Positions 54,816 through 63,983 of a DNA stretch of 64,000 nt are shown piece after piece. Origin of the DNA: Nocardia spumae (GTDB lineage Bacteria; Actinomycetota; Actinomycetes; Mycobacteriales; Mycobacteriaceae); NCBI RefSeq assembly GCF_020733635.1, contig NZ_JAJFZL010000001.1:2976001-3040000 (forward strand). The letters are read 5' to 3'. The number at the start of each line of letters is the position of its first letter. Position 1 is the first letter of the stretch. The notes beneath the pieces are model-generated. The model was not told the origin of the DNA. It was given only the letters and a program-made list of their open reading frames with translations, and did no database searches. The position numbers and the translations under genes are program-made.

Positions 54816-55445
54816 TCAGGACTCGACCTCCCACACGAATCCGTCCGGATCGGTGAAGGAGCCGAGCGGTCCGGTGATCGCGATTCGATGCGACCCGGAG
54901 CCCTCCGGCGGCACACCCGCGTCCTTGGCCGCGGCCTTGCGGCCGTAGAGCGCCAGCTTCACCGATCCGGCCGGGGACTCGAATTCGGCGTACTTCCCGC
55001 CGAAACTCTTGGCCACTGCCAAGCCGCGCTCGACATAGAACTGCTTGGTCGCCTTGACGCTGTCGACCCCGAGCAGCAGGACGAAGTCGTCGACCTCGCG
55101 GGTGACCGGTCCGGTGTCCTTCTTCGCCGAGGTCGCGATCTTCCAGACCGCTCCGTCGGGAGCCTGGACGACGCCGCCGTAACCCCAGAAACTCTTCTTG
55201 GCCGGCTTCACCGTGGTCGCCCCCGCCGCCACCGCGGAACCGATGAAGCTGTCGACGGTGCCGGGCTGCGACACCACGAGCGAGAGGATGTATCCGCGGA
55301 ACCCGCTCGTCTGCGCCTCCGTCTCGCGGACCCGCAGCCGATCGCCGAGACCGAAGGCCTGCTCGTAGAAGGCCGCGGCGGCAGCGGGGTCCGGGGTCTC
55401 GACGGTGACGGCTGCGACAGTGCTCTGATCAGTGGTGATGTTCAT
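54816..55445 (-). CDS. Glyoxalase/bleomycin-resistance (VOC) protein, two-domain
   Basis: The product is 209 aa from ATG 55445. Two VOC halves are visible: VAAVTVETPDPAAAAAFYEQ followed by QAFGLGDRLRVRETE, and VDDFVLLLGVDSVKATKQFY followed by VERGLAVAKSFGGKYAEFES, with a terminal SFTDPDGFVWEVES. The conserved His/Glu metal ligands are only partly present, so a catalytic role is uncertain; binding or sequestration is possible. It is transcribed alone. Confidence 0.85.
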   Translation of the reverse strand: MNITTDQSTVAAVTVETPDPAAAAAFYEQAFGLGDRLRVRETEAQTSGFRGYILSLVVSQPGTVDSFIGSAVAAGATTVKPAKKSFWGYGGVVQAPDGAVWKIATSAKKDTGPVTREVDDFVLLLGVDSVKATKQFYVERGLAVAKSFGGKYAEFESPAGSVKLALYGRKAAAKDAGVPPEGSGSHRIAITGPLGSFTDPDGFVWEVES

Positions 55446-55583
55446 ATCGCAAACGGTATCGGCCACCCCGCACGCGATGCTTCTCGATTCCTGATCACTC
55501 TGGTCGCCGCATCGCTCTGGTTGCCGTGGGTGCGCCACCGAACCCCGGTCCGGCCGCTACCGCTACGCGACTACCGTCGGCGC

Positions 55584-55946
55584 ATGGAGATTCCCGAACT
55601 CACCGATCTCATCTGGCTGTTCGAGGACGAGCCGACGCCACAGTTCGATGATCTCGAGTGGCCCGTCGGGCTGCATTCGTTCCGGCTCGCACGGGGGGCT
55701 CAGGCGGTGTTGTTCTCGCTCGACCCGATGGTCGGCGAGGCGTATATCAGCCTCTACGCAGGCGAGCAGGAACATACCTACCTGGGCCGTCTACACCGTG
55801 TGGATCGGTTGAGCGTAGACCGGGGCCCGTCCGGCTACGAAGGTCTGCGGCTCTGGTTCCCGGGCGATACGAACGAGCCTCTCGCGCTGCAAACCAAACC
55901 TCGGATCCGCCTGTCGTGGGACGTGAAGAACCTCGGTACCCGGTAG
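55584..55946 (+). CDS. Hypothetical protein
   Basis: The product is 120 aa from ATG 55584. IPELTDLIWLFEDEPTPQFD then DLEWPVGLHSFRLARGAQAV and YISLYAGEQEHTYLGRLHRV suggest a compact beta-rich domain. I recognise no family. Similar short proteins with a Trp-rich N-terminus occur in actinomycetes. It is an isolated gene, divergent from the VOC gene (138 bases). Confidence 0.6.
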   Translation: MEIPELTDLIWLFEDEPTPQFDDLEWPVGLHSFRLARGAQAVLFSLDPMVGEAYISLYAGEQEHTYLGRLHRVDRLSVDRGPSGYEGLRLWFPGDTNEPLALQTKPRIRLSWDVKNLGTR

Positions 55947-56427
55947 CTGTCCAGCCGGTCGCCGAGCAAGCCTGTCGACCGGCCGCCTCGTGCCGGATGA
56001 ACGACGTCCACCCAGCACGTCCTCCCGCTCATTCCAACCGTGCGACGAACAGTGGGGTAGCGAGAATCGCAGGCGGCTCGGACCTCGCGACGATGCGGCG
56101 TCCCGGCGGTGTTTTCGGCAGTCCTGCCGTGTAATCGGCTGTCTGCAACCGTTTGGCCAGGAATTCGCATTCCCCGAGCGAGACCACCGAAATCCGGCTA
56201 CGCGAATCCTTCTCCCACGTATCGCCCGCCGGCCGACCTGCTCGACGAAACGACCTGCGGATGCAACATCTCGACTTTTCCCGCCGACAGGTATTCGCAG
56301 TAGCGCATCACGGTGTCGTCACCCCCGCACAGAATCGTGTACCGAGCCTGTGTACGACATCAGCCGGGTACCCGGCTGTCGATGCCGGTCTTCGGCGCCG
56401 CCACCGCCCCGGGCCGGTTCCCGTTCG
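55947..56427. other. Gene-poor stretch
   Basis: This 481-base region between the hypothetical gene and the lipase-maturation-factor-like gene shows no convincing coding frame, hairpin or repeat. Frames open through it give Arg/Ser/Pro-rich nonsense, and no family fragment was recognised on either strand. Confidence 0.5.
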
Positions 56428-57861
56428 TCACCGCAGCGAGTCGAGCGCGATCGGCGGTACGTAGTCACCGACCGGGGTGCGGTGCCACCACACATGGTCG
56501 TGTCGGAATTCCTCCTTGGTGCTGAACCGGTACCGGAAGTGGCGGACCCGGATATAGGTGGGCGGAGAGTCAGGGAAAGGGTTGTGGCGCAACAGCCGTA
56601 CGGTCGCCGGATCGTTGGTCAGCAAGCGTTGCAGGAACGGGCCGAGCCAGGCGCGGGCGTAGGTCGGGCTGATGGCGGCGAACCACATCAGCCAGTCCAG
56701 TCGCAGATGCCACGGCGCCCACTGGCGCGGCATCCGCCGCGGGTCGCCGGGTTTGCCCTTGAACTCGTATTCCCGCCAGTGGGTTCGCTCGGTGAGGACC
56801 GGATCGCTGGTGCCCTCGACCACCAGCTCGAACCGTCGGCGTTCGATGCGGCCGAAGGCGCCGTAGGTGTTGACCAGGTGATAGTGATTGAAGCTGGCAT
56901 TCATGCGCTGATGTGAGGACAGCAGATTGCGCACCGGCCAATAGCTGAGTACGACCACCGCGACGGTGAAGGCGAGCACCGCGGCGAGGAACCACGGCGG
57001 CGGGCCGGGTAGCGCGGGCGGCGCCGGCAGTGGCACTACGGCCCCGGCCGCGCGAGCGTCGATCGCCGTGCAGGCCAGCAGGATCGTCAACCAGTTCAGC
57101 CACGCGAAATTGCCCGACAGGATCAGCCAGAGCTGGGTCGCGACGACCACCGCGGCGGCGATGCTCGCGACCGGCTGGGGAGTGAACAGCGCGAACGGCA
57201 CCACGAGCTGGACGACGTGGTTCGCGGCCACCTCGACGCGGTGCAGCGGCCGGGGCAGGCGATGGAACATCCGGCTGGCCGGACCCGGCATCGGCTGGGT
57301 TTCGTGGTGGTAGTAAAGGCAGGTCAGATCGCGCCAGCACGGATCGCCGCGCATCTTCACCAGACCGGCGCCGAACTCCACCCGGAACAGTAGCCAGCGC
57401 GCCAGCCACAACACCAGAATCGGCGGGGCGGTGCGGTCGTTCCCCAGGAACACGGCCAGGAATCCGGTTTCCAGCAGCAGCGACTCCCAGCCGAACGCGT
57501 ACCAGACCTGACCCACGTTGACGATCGACAGGTACAGCACCCACGCCAGCAGCCACAGCAGCATCGCCGCCCACAGCGGAACCCGATCATCGGCGCCGGC
57601 CGCGAGTGCGACCGCCAATGCCGCGCCGAACCAGGCGACGCCCGCGAAGAAGCGGTCGGAGTAGTGCAGGTGGAAGATGCTCGGTGCGCGCCGCACCGAC
57701 GTGCGGGCGAGGAATCGCGGTACCGGCAGCATCCCGGACGCTCCGATCAGCGCCCGGAACTGCCGCGCGGCCCCGGCGAACGCGACGAGATAGACGATCG
57801 CCAGGCCGCGTTGGAATACCTCCCGCGCGAACCAGTAGTCGGGTGCCGTGAACCACTGCAT
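56428..57861 (-). CDS. Lipase maturation factor (LMF1/LMF2)-family membrane protein
   Basis: The product is 477 aa from ATG 57861 (GTG 57867 is equally possible). APDYWFAREVFQRGLAIVYL and FGWESLLLETGFLAVFLG match the LMF N-terminal block, VLWLARWLLFRVEFGAGLVK and MRGDPCWRDLTCLYYHHETQ are its most conserved part, and the C-terminus has HYHLVNTYGAFGRIERRR and WHLRLDWLMWFAA. About eight helices are predicted. In animals LMF1 folds lipases in the ER; the bacterial members have no known role and may be membrane chaperones or acyltransferase-like enzymes. Confidence 0.87.
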   Translation of the reverse strand: MQWFTAPDYWFAREVFQRGLAIVYLVAFAGAARQFRALIGASGMLPVPRFLARTSVRRAPSIFHLHYSDRFFAGVAWFGAALAVALAAGADDRVPLWAAMLLWLLAWVLYLSIVNVGQVWYAFGWESLLLETGFLAVFLGNDRTAPPILVLWLARWLLFRVEFGAGLVKMRGDPCWRDLTCLYYHHETQPMPGPASRMFHRLPRPLHRVEVAANHVVQLVVPFALFTPQPVASIAAAVVVATQLWLILSGNFAWLNWLTILLACTAIDARAAGAVVPLPAPPALPGPPPWFLAAVLAFTVAVVVLSYWPVRNLLSSHQRMNASFNHYHLVNTYGAFGRIERRRFELVVEGTSDPVLTERTHWREYEFKGKPGDPRRMPRQWAPWHLRLDWLMWFAAISPTYARAWLGPFLQRLLTNDPATVRLLRHNPFPDSPPTYIRVRHFRYRFSTKEEFRHDHVWWHRTPVGDYVPPIALDSLR

Positions 57862-57939
57862 GCACACCGCTTCCTCGGATCGGCCGACCTGCCTCCTGTG
57901 CGGAATACCCGCTGAGCCGGTCGCGACGCCGCCGGCGGT

Positions 57940-58764
57940 TCAGTCCTTGAAGTAGACCAGCTGGTGCGTCGTGGTCAGCGGCGTGCCGTCGGCACCCCAC
58001 AGGTGGGCGGACTGATCGAAGAAGCCGCGCCCGAAGTGCTGGGCCCGGGCGGTCGCGAGCACCGGCTCGGCACCGTGCTCGGCCAGCGCGGCGGCATCGG
58101 CGTGGAAGTACACCGTGAGTGAAACCGTGCTCGCGGCGACCATGCGTCCCGTACGCACCATCACACGCGGAATGAACACGTCGCTGAGTGCGGTGACCGC
58201 GGGGAAATCCAGCGGGCGCGCGGGCGTATCCCGCACCCACAGCGTGGTGGTCGAACTCGCCTGTTCCCGTGGCTGCGGGGTCAGCGGGCCCCCGCCCTCG
58301 ACGAAGCGCATCTCGTAATTGCGCATCCAGACCGGGAAATCCGGCGGGTCCGCCACCGGGACGGAATCCGCCGGAGGCGCCGGAGGCGGGCTGATCTCGG
58401 TATCGGACCATGTCGGCCGGCGCGTGCCGCAGACCACGGTGGCGGTGGTGGCCACCGCCTGGCCCTGGCTCAGCGTCAGCGTCCAGTGCTGAGTGCTGCG
58501 ATTGGTGCGGACCGGCCGGGTGTCGATGGTGAACGGGCCCTCGGCGATAGGACCGGCGAAGTTGACGGTCAGGGAGAGCGGGTCCGCGGCGCAGCGCGGA
58601 TCGTCGAGGACGGCGCGTAATGCGGTGGCCGCGGTGATTCCGCCGAACGGGCCCACCATATTCGAGTACGGGGCCGAGGTGTGCCCGCGGAAGGAGCCTT
58701 CGCCCGCGGCCGTCAGCCCGGTCGCCAGATCGAAGGGGTGTGTACGGATATCGGTCGGATTCAC
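57940..58764 (-). CDS. TesB-like acyl-CoA thioesterase family protein
   Basis: The product is 274 aa from ATG 58764. Double hotdog fold: GHTSAPYSNMVGPFGGITAA and LSLTVNFAGPIAEGPFTIDT in the first half; SLTVYFHADAAALAEHG and FDQSAHLWGADGTPLTTTHQ in the second. It lies between a TetR gene (38 bases, same strand, upstream) and the LMF-like gene, and is probably an operon member under that TetR. It would hydrolyse a medium- or long-chain acyl-CoA. The catalytic Asp/Gln are not fully clear. Confidence 0.85.
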   Translation of the reverse strand: MNPTDIRTHPFDLATGLTAAGEGSFRGHTSAPYSNMVGPFGGITAATALRAVLDDPRCAADPLSLTVNFAGPIAEGPFTIDTRPVRTNRSTQHWTLTLSQGQAVATTATVVCGTRRPTWSDTEISPPPAPPADSVPVADPPDFPVWMRNYEMRFVEGGGPLTPQPREQASSTTTLWVRDTPARPLDFPAVTALSDVFIPRVMVRTGRMVAASTVSLTVYFHADAAALAEHGAEPVLATARAQHFGRGFFDQSAHLWGADGTPLTTTHQLVYFKD

Positions 58765-58801
58765 GGTGTGGCCTCCAAGGGGTCGGTCCGGGGCGGGCGG
58801 A

Positions 58802-59398
58802 TCATCGGTCCGGCGTGGGCGTGATCGTGGTGCGGATCAGCGACTCGAGCCGCTCGCCGATGCGGTCCAGGGGCGCGACGCTGCGTTCGGCGCGGCACAT
58901 GGCCACACTGCCCTCGAACGCGGCGACGATCAGGGTGGCGGTGCTTTCGGCCTCGGCCTGGTCCGCGCCGTGGTCGCGCAGTGAGGCGGCGAGCAGGCCG
59001 GCCCAGCGGGTGAAGGCGGCCGCCGCGGCGTCGCGGGGTGCGCCATCGGCCTCGGGCACATCTTCGACCGATACCGCCAGCACCGGGCAGCCGGCGCGGA
59101 ATTCGCTGTCCACCACGTTCTTTCGCCACATGTCCAGGAAGGAGCGCAACCCGTCGACCGGACCCTTCCCCAACTCGCGTGCCAGGGTCGCGGCGGTGAG
59201 TTCGCCGGCGAGGGTGACCGCCGCGGTCGCCAGTTCGGTCTTGCCGCCCGGGAAGTAGTGATAGGTCGACCCGAGCGGCGCGCGGGCGTGTCTGGCGAGG
59301 TCGCGAACGCTGGTCGCGGCCAGCCCACGACGGCGGATCATATCGGCCGCGCCGGCCACCAGTTTTCGGCGCGAGTCCCCGCCCGAACTGCTTGTCAT
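58802..59398 (-). CDS. TetR-family repressor (LmrA/YxaF-like)
   Basis: The product is 198 aa from ATG 59398. The HTH is DMIRRRGLAATSVRDLARHA followed by RAPLGSTYHYFPGGKTELAT, and the C-terminal part follows the LmrA/YxaF pattern (DMWRKNVVDSEFRAGCPVLA). Two operator-like sites lie just upstream. It is transcribed with the thioesterase gene (38 bases apart), so it probably represses itself and that gene in response to an acyl compound or drug. Confidence 0.9.
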   Translation of the reverse strand: MTSSSGGDSRRKLVAGAADMIRRRGLAATSVRDLARHARAPLGSTYHYFPGGKTELATAAVTLAGELTAATLARELGKGPVDGLRSFLDMWRKNVVDSEFRAGCPVLAVSVEDVPEADGAPRDAAAAAFTRWAGLLAASLRDHGADQAEAESTATLIVAAFEGSVAMCRAERSVAPLDRIGERLESLIRTTITPTPDR

Positions 59399-59413
59399 CC
59401 CCACCTCCCGGTA

Positions 59414-59461
59414 TATAACAATCGTTATACGATAGCGCGGGTGGCTATGACGGTTGCTATA
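59414..59461 (-). promoter_or_regulatory. Two spaced operator-like repeats before the TetR gene
   Basis: TATAACAATCGTTATA (59414-59429) has perfect TATAAC/GTTATA arms. TATGACGGTTGCTATA (59446-59461) is a diverged copy (11 of 16 bases the same) exactly 32 bases further, about three helical turns. Both lie within 63 bases of the TetR start, so cooperative binding of two dimers is plausible. Confidence 0.6.
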
Positions 59462-59474
59462 GGGGCGGGACCGA

Positions 59475-62400
59475 TCAGCCGAGACGTTCGAGGAAGGCGC
59501 GGGGAACGGTGTTCGTCCGATGTCCGGGCCGTGCTCTGCCCGCCAGTCGCCGTGCGACGGCCGTCAGCTCGGGACCCTCGTCCAGTATCGGCCGCACCAG
59601 ACCCGCGTCGGCGCAGCGTGCCACAGCGGGTGCCAGCACGGCCTCCAACTCGGCCGGGCTGCCCGCCGCGGCCAGGCAGTGCGCGTACAGCAGGTCCGCG
59701 CACAGGGCGGCGCGCGGCCGCGCGGTGGGATCGATCCGATCGCGCAGAGTGCGGGCGGCACCGAGCGCACCGGCGGGATCGGCGCGCAACAACCACCGGA
59801 TGTCGGCCTCCGCGCAGCACTCCCGGGTGACGGTCGCGATACCGTTTTCGTCGTCCTGCGGTGCCGCCGCCGCGGCGGGCCGGCCGTCGCTGAGTCCGAG
59901 CCGGATCAGTTCGAGCTCCAGCCGTGCCGCCAGCCGCGGCAGCCCGTGGGTGGCGGCGATCTCGGTCCCGTCGGCCAGGCGCTTCTCCGCGGCCGTGAGA
60001 TCACCGCGCAGCGCCTTGATCCGTGCTCCCGTTCCGTAGGCGGCGATCAGGAAATCGACTGTCCCGCCGTCGAATCCGAACTCCACGGCGGTATCGAGCA
60101 GATTTTCCGCCTCCCCGAGTTCGCCCCGCTCGTAGAGGAACTCGCCGAGGGCGGCGGAGGCGAGTCGTGCGGTCAGCGAATTCTCCCCGGCCGTCGTACG
60201 CGCCAGGTGCAGCGCCGTGCGGAAGTGTTCCTCGGCGGTCTCGGTATCGAGTTGTTCGTGTGCGGCCATGCCCGCGAAACAGTGGCTGTACATGATGCCC
60301 AGCGCGCCGGTGATATCCCGGAAGTAGGTGCGGCCCCAGCGATGCCATTCGTGTACCCGCTCGTAGTCGAAGCGGCGCAGGGCGGCGAATCCGCCCAGAT
60401 TGGCGGCCACCGACAGCACGAACGGCGCCAGCGAATCGGTTCGGGCGCAACAGTGTTCGACCGTTTCGTCCAGGTCGTCGAGCCGATCGGCGAGGGCCGT
60501 CTCGACCCCGCACAGAATCGCCGCCTCGACCGCCAGATCGGATCTGCCCTGCCCCGGTGGTCGGTTCGCCGAGTCCGCGGCCAGCGCCAGCTGCACGGCG
60601 GTGTGCATGCGACTCGGCCGCCGCATCAGTACCGCCGTCCAGGCCAGCGTGATCTGCAGTGTCGGATCCGCCGCGGCCTCGGTCACCGGCAGTTTGGCGG
60701 CCAGGGCGGCGAGGGTGGCCAGCTGGGAGTGTTGCACCAGAGCTCGGGCGTGCGCGGCGACGAGCTCCACCGCGCGATCCGGTTCGCCGGCGGCCATCGC
60801 GTGGTCGATCGCCTCGGTGAGCATGTCATTGGCCGCGAACCATTCCGCCGCGCGGCGGTGCAGCCGCGGTATCCGCTCGGGCCGCTCCCGCTCCAGCCGC
60901 TGCCGCAGGAATTCCGCGAACAGATGGTGATAGCGGAACCACTCGCCGTCGTCGTCGAGGCGGCGCAGGAACAGATCCCTGCGCTCGATGTCCTCGAGCA
61001 ACGCCTGCCCGTTCGCCCGGCCGGTCAGCTCCGCGGCCAGGGGCCCGCAGATCCGTTCGGCCACCGCGGTATCCAGCAACGCGTCCAGGAGGTCCGCATC
61101 GAGGGTGCCGAGCACGTTGTCGGTGAGATATTCGCTGATCGCCTGATGCCGGCCCGACATCGTGGCGATCACGGTGCCGGGGTTGTCGCGTCCACGCAGT
61201 GTGATCGAAGCCAGCTGCAGTCCCGCGACCCAGCCGTCGGTACCGGTCCGCAGCATGTCGACATCCCCGTCGGCGAGATCCAGGCCCCCCACCCGGCACA
61301 GGAAATCCGCGCTCTCCTGCTGATCGAAACGCAGTGCCGCGGAGTCGATTTCGATGAGTTCGTCGCGCACCCTGATGGCCGAGAGCGGCACCCCGATCAT
61401 CTCACGGCTGGTGATCAGCAACTGCAGGTGGTGGCAGGCGTTGTCGAGCAGGAAGCGCAATGCCGCGGTGGTGTCGGCGTCGGTGACGCGATGCCAGTCC
61501 TCGATGATCACCACCACCCGCTCGCCGTCGGCGTGGATCCGGTTGATCAACGTGGTCAGGACGTAGCGCGTCACCGTGGCGCCGTGATCCTCGACCACCT
61601 GCAGCAGTTCGGTGGTCAGCGCGGGACGCGCCCGCCCCACCGCCTCGATGAAGTGCAGCAGAAACCACAGCGGATTGTTGTCGTCGTCATCGATGTTGAG
61701 CCAGCACGTCGCCACCCCTCGCCCCACCATGCGCTGCCCCCACTGCGCGGCCAGCGTGCTCTTGCCGAACCCGGCGGGGGCGTGGATCACGATCAGGCGC
61801 GGCCAGCGCTCCGGATCCAGCCGCTCCAACAGCCGGGGCCGCCGGACCAGCGGGCGCGGGGGCAGGGCGGGATGGAATTTGGTCTCCGCGACCGGCGGTG
61901 TGGGCACGACATGCGACGGAGTGACCGGACCGAGCCGCGTCGGTTCCGCGGTCCGGTCGGCGCGCTGTGCGAGCTCCGGCAGGGGAGCCGCCGGCGGGAC
62001 CGCCATCTCGTCGACCCGCAGCCGATGGCTGCGCTGCAACTGCCGCGCGCGGTCGCCGAATTCCAGGGCCGAGGCGGGCCGCTGCGCGGGATCGGCGGCC
62101 ATACTCTGCTCGATCAACTCGCAGACGTCCTCGGGGATACCGCCCGGTCGCAGATCCGGTATCGGTTCCTCGGTGATGCGCAGGAACTGGGCGACCAGCC
62201 GCTCACCGGAACGCCGCTGGTAGGCGGCGTGGCCGGTGAGCATGCAGAACAGTGTGGCGCCCAGACTGTAGATATCGGAGGCCACCGCCGGGGTGCCGTC
62301 GCGCAACACCTCCGGGGCGGTGAACGCGGGTGATGCCGTCACCACTCCGGTGGTGGTCCGGAATCCGCCCTCCACGCGGGCGATGCCGAAATCGGTCAGC

Positions 62401-62897
62401 TGCGGTTCGCCGTATTCGGTCAGCAGGACGTTGCCGGGTTTGATGTCCCGATGCAGGATTCCCGCTCGGTGCACGGTTTCCAGCGCACCGGACAACTTCA
62501 CCGAAATGCGCAGTGCGGTAGCGATATCCAGAGGTCCGCTCCGCTGGATCCGCTGCTCCAGCGAACCCTGCCGATGGTAGGGCATCACGAGATAGGGCCG
62601 GCCGTCGCCGGTGGTCCCGACCTGCAGGACGGCGACGATGTTCGGATGTTCCGGCAGCCCGCCCATCGCCCGCTGTTCGCGCAGGAAGCGTTCGAGATTC
62701 TCGTCCCCGAATTCGGGTGCGGCGGTGAGCACCTTCACCGCGACGGTACGGCCCAGCGCCAGTTCGCGGCATCGGTACACCACACCGAAACCGCCTCGCC
62801 CGATGACGTGGGCATCGGAGAATCCGGCCGCCCGGAGATCGACGTCGATCACCAGGGAGCGGTCGCGCTGAGTTGGCATCGGATCCTGGTCGGCCAT
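59475..62897 (-). CDS. pknK: Serine/threonine kinase PknK with MalT-like AAA/TPR domain
   Basis: The product is about 1140 aa from ATG 62897; ATG 62879 is a second choice. Residues about 20-300 form a Hanks-type kinase: IGRGGFGVVYRC (P-loop), TVAVKVL (Lys), LHRDIKPGNVLL (catalytic loop), LTDFGIARVEGG and SPAFTAPEVL. A Pro-rich linker is followed by a STAND/MalT-like ATPase (VIHAPAGFGKSTLAAQW Walker A, DWHRVTD) and a long helical TPR-like C-terminus. The domain order and many stretches match M. tuberculosis PknK (1110 aa), a regulator of growth and transcription. No LuxR-type HTH is visible at the C-terminus. The gene is monocistronic, next to the TetR-thioesterase pair rather than a virS-like regulator. 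Confidence 0.93.
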   Translation of the reverse strand: MADQDPMPTQRDRSLVIDVDLRAAGFSDAHVIGRGGFGVVYRCRELALGRTVAVKVLTAAPEFGDENLERFLREQRAMGGLPEHPNIVAVLQVGTTGDGRPYLVMPYHRQGSLEQRIQRSGPLDIATALRISVKLSGALETVHRAGILHRDIKPGNVLLTEYGEPQLTDFGIARVEGGFRTTTGVVTASPAFTAPEVLRDGTPAVASDIYSLGATLFCMLTGHAAYQRRSGERLVAQFLRITEEPIPDLRPGGIPEDVCELIEQSMAADPAQRPASALEFGDRARQLQRSHRLRVDEMAVPPAAPLPELAQRADRTAEPTRLGPVTPSHVVPTPPVAETKFHPALPPRPLVRRPRLLERLDPERWPRLIVIHAPAGFGKSTLAAQWGQRMVGRGVATCWLNIDDDDNNPLWFLLHFIEAVGRARPALTTELLQVVEDHGATVTRYVLTTLINRIHADGERVVVIIEDWHRVTDADTTAALRFLLDNACHHLQLLITSREMIGVPLSAIRVRDELIEIDSAALRFDQQESADFLCRVGGLDLADGDVDMLRTGTDGWVAGLQLASITLRGRDNPGTVIATMSGRHQAISEYLTDNVLGTLDADLLDALLDTAVAERICGPLAAELTGRANGQALLEDIERRDLFLRRLDDDGEWFRYHHLFAEFLRQRLERERPERIPRLHRRAAEWFAANDMLTEAIDHAMAAGEPDRAVELVAAHARALVQHSQLATLAALAAKLPVTEAAADPTLQITLAWTAVLMRRPSRMHTAVQLALAADSANRPPGQGRSDLAVEAAILCGVETALADRLDDLDETVEHCCARTDSLAPFVLSVAANLGGFAALRRFDYERVHEWHRWGRTYFRDITGALGIMYSHCFAGMAAHEQLDTETAEEHFRTALHLARTTAGENSLTARLASAALGEFLYERGELGEAENLLDTAVEFGFDGGTVDFLIAAYGTGARIKALRGDLTAAEKRLADGTEIAATHGLPRLAARLELELIRLGLSDGRPAAAAAPQDDENGIATVTRECCAEADIRWLLRADPAGALGAARTLRDRIDPTARPRAALCADLLYAHCLAAAGSPAELEAVLAPAVARCADAGLVRPILDEGPELTAVARRLAGRARPGHRTNTVPRAFLERLG

Positions 62898-63137
62898 CGG
62901 CACCGTTTCGTCTGTCCTGCTTCCGCGGAGCCCGTCGCGCTGGCATGTCAAGTATAGGCTCGGCCTGCGGTGATGCCGGATTTCGCGAGAACCGCCCAGC
63001 GGCCGAGCCGGGGCGCGGCGGCGATCCCGGCGCAGCGCGTCGATGGGCAGGTGACGCAACGGAATTCGCGCGGCCGCCCGGTGTCGATCGGACCGGGGTA
63101 TGGCTGCGCCTGGGCGGCGGCTGGCATGCTGTCCGAT

Positions 63138-63983
63138 ATGGCCGACATTCGCATGGAGATCTCCGAATCCATCGCCACCATCACCCTCGATCGCCCGGCG
63201 CAGCTCAACGCCTTCACCACGGCCATGGGGGAGGAGCTGATCGCCGCCTTCGACGCCTGCGACCGGGACGATCGGGTGCGCGCGATCATCGTCACCGGTG
63301 CGGGACGCGCGTTCTGCGCCGGTGCGGATCTGTCGGCCGGGGCCGAGACCTTCGCCGCCGAGGCCGCCGATTCCTTCCGGGACGGCGGCGGTGAGGTCGC
63401 GCTGCGGATGTTCGAGTCGCAGAAGCCGATCATCGCCGCGGTGAACGGGCCCGCCGTCGGGGTGGGCATCACGATGACGCTGGCCGCGGACTTCCGGCTC
63501 GCCGCGGACACCGCGCGCATCGGCTTCGTCTTCAATCGGCGCGGCATCGTGCCGGAATCGTGCTCGAGCTGGTTCCTGCCACGCCTGGTGCCGATGCAGA
63601 CCGCGCTGGACTGGGTGTATTCCGGACGGCTGGTCGAGGCCGACGAGGCATTCGACGCCGGACTGTTCTACGCCGTGCACCCCGCCACGGACCTGATCGA
63701 TCAGGCCCGGGTGCTCGCGCGGCGAGTGACCGAGTACTCGGCGCCGGTCTCGGTGGCGCTGTCACGGCAGATGCTCTGGCGTGGTCTCGGCGCCGAACAT
63801 CCGATGATCTCGCATCGCGTCGAATCCCGTGGCATCAACCAGCGCGGCGCCAGTGCCGATGCCCGCGAAGGAGTCTCGGCCTTCCTGGAGAAGCGGCCCG
63901 CGCGGTTCCCCGACAGCGTCGATCGAGATCTGCCCGACGTCTTCGCCGGTGATCTCGCCACTCCGCCGTTCCGCCCCGCCTGA
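63138..63983 (+). CDS. Enoyl-CoA hydratase/isomerase family protein
   Basis: The product is 281 aa from ATG 63138 (ATG 63126 also possible). Crotonase signatures: ATITLDRPAQLNAFTTAMGE, IIVTGAGRAFCAGADLS (oxyanion loop 1) and KPIIAAVNGPAVGVGITMTL (loop 2). After that, the positions of the two catalytic Glu of true hydratases read MTLAADFRLAADTARIGFVF and RRGIVPESCSSWFLPRLV, with one Glu retained (VPES). Substrates would be enoyl-CoA thioesters; isomerase or other crotonase activity is possible. It is divergent from pknK and ends 17 bases before the window edge. Confidence 0.88.
   Translation: MADIRMEISESIATITLDRPAQLNAFTTAMGEELIAAFDACDRDDRVRAIIVTGAGRAFCAGADLSAGAETFAAEAADSFRDGGGEVALRMFESQKPIIAAVNGPAVGVGITMTLAADFRLAADTARIGFVFNRRGIVPESCSSWFLPRLVPMQTALDWVYSGRLVEADEAFDAGLFYAVHPATDLIDQARVLARRVTEYSAPVSVALSRQMLWRGLGAEHPMISHRVESRGINQRGASADAREGVSAFLEKRPARFPDSVDRDLPDVFAGDLATPPFRPA

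Noticed and set aside
55990..56916. 300-codon frame running from the empty stretch into the LMF-like gene on the opposite strand
   Set aside because: Composition is Arg/Ser/Pro-rich, no family likeness, and most of it is antisense to a clear gene.
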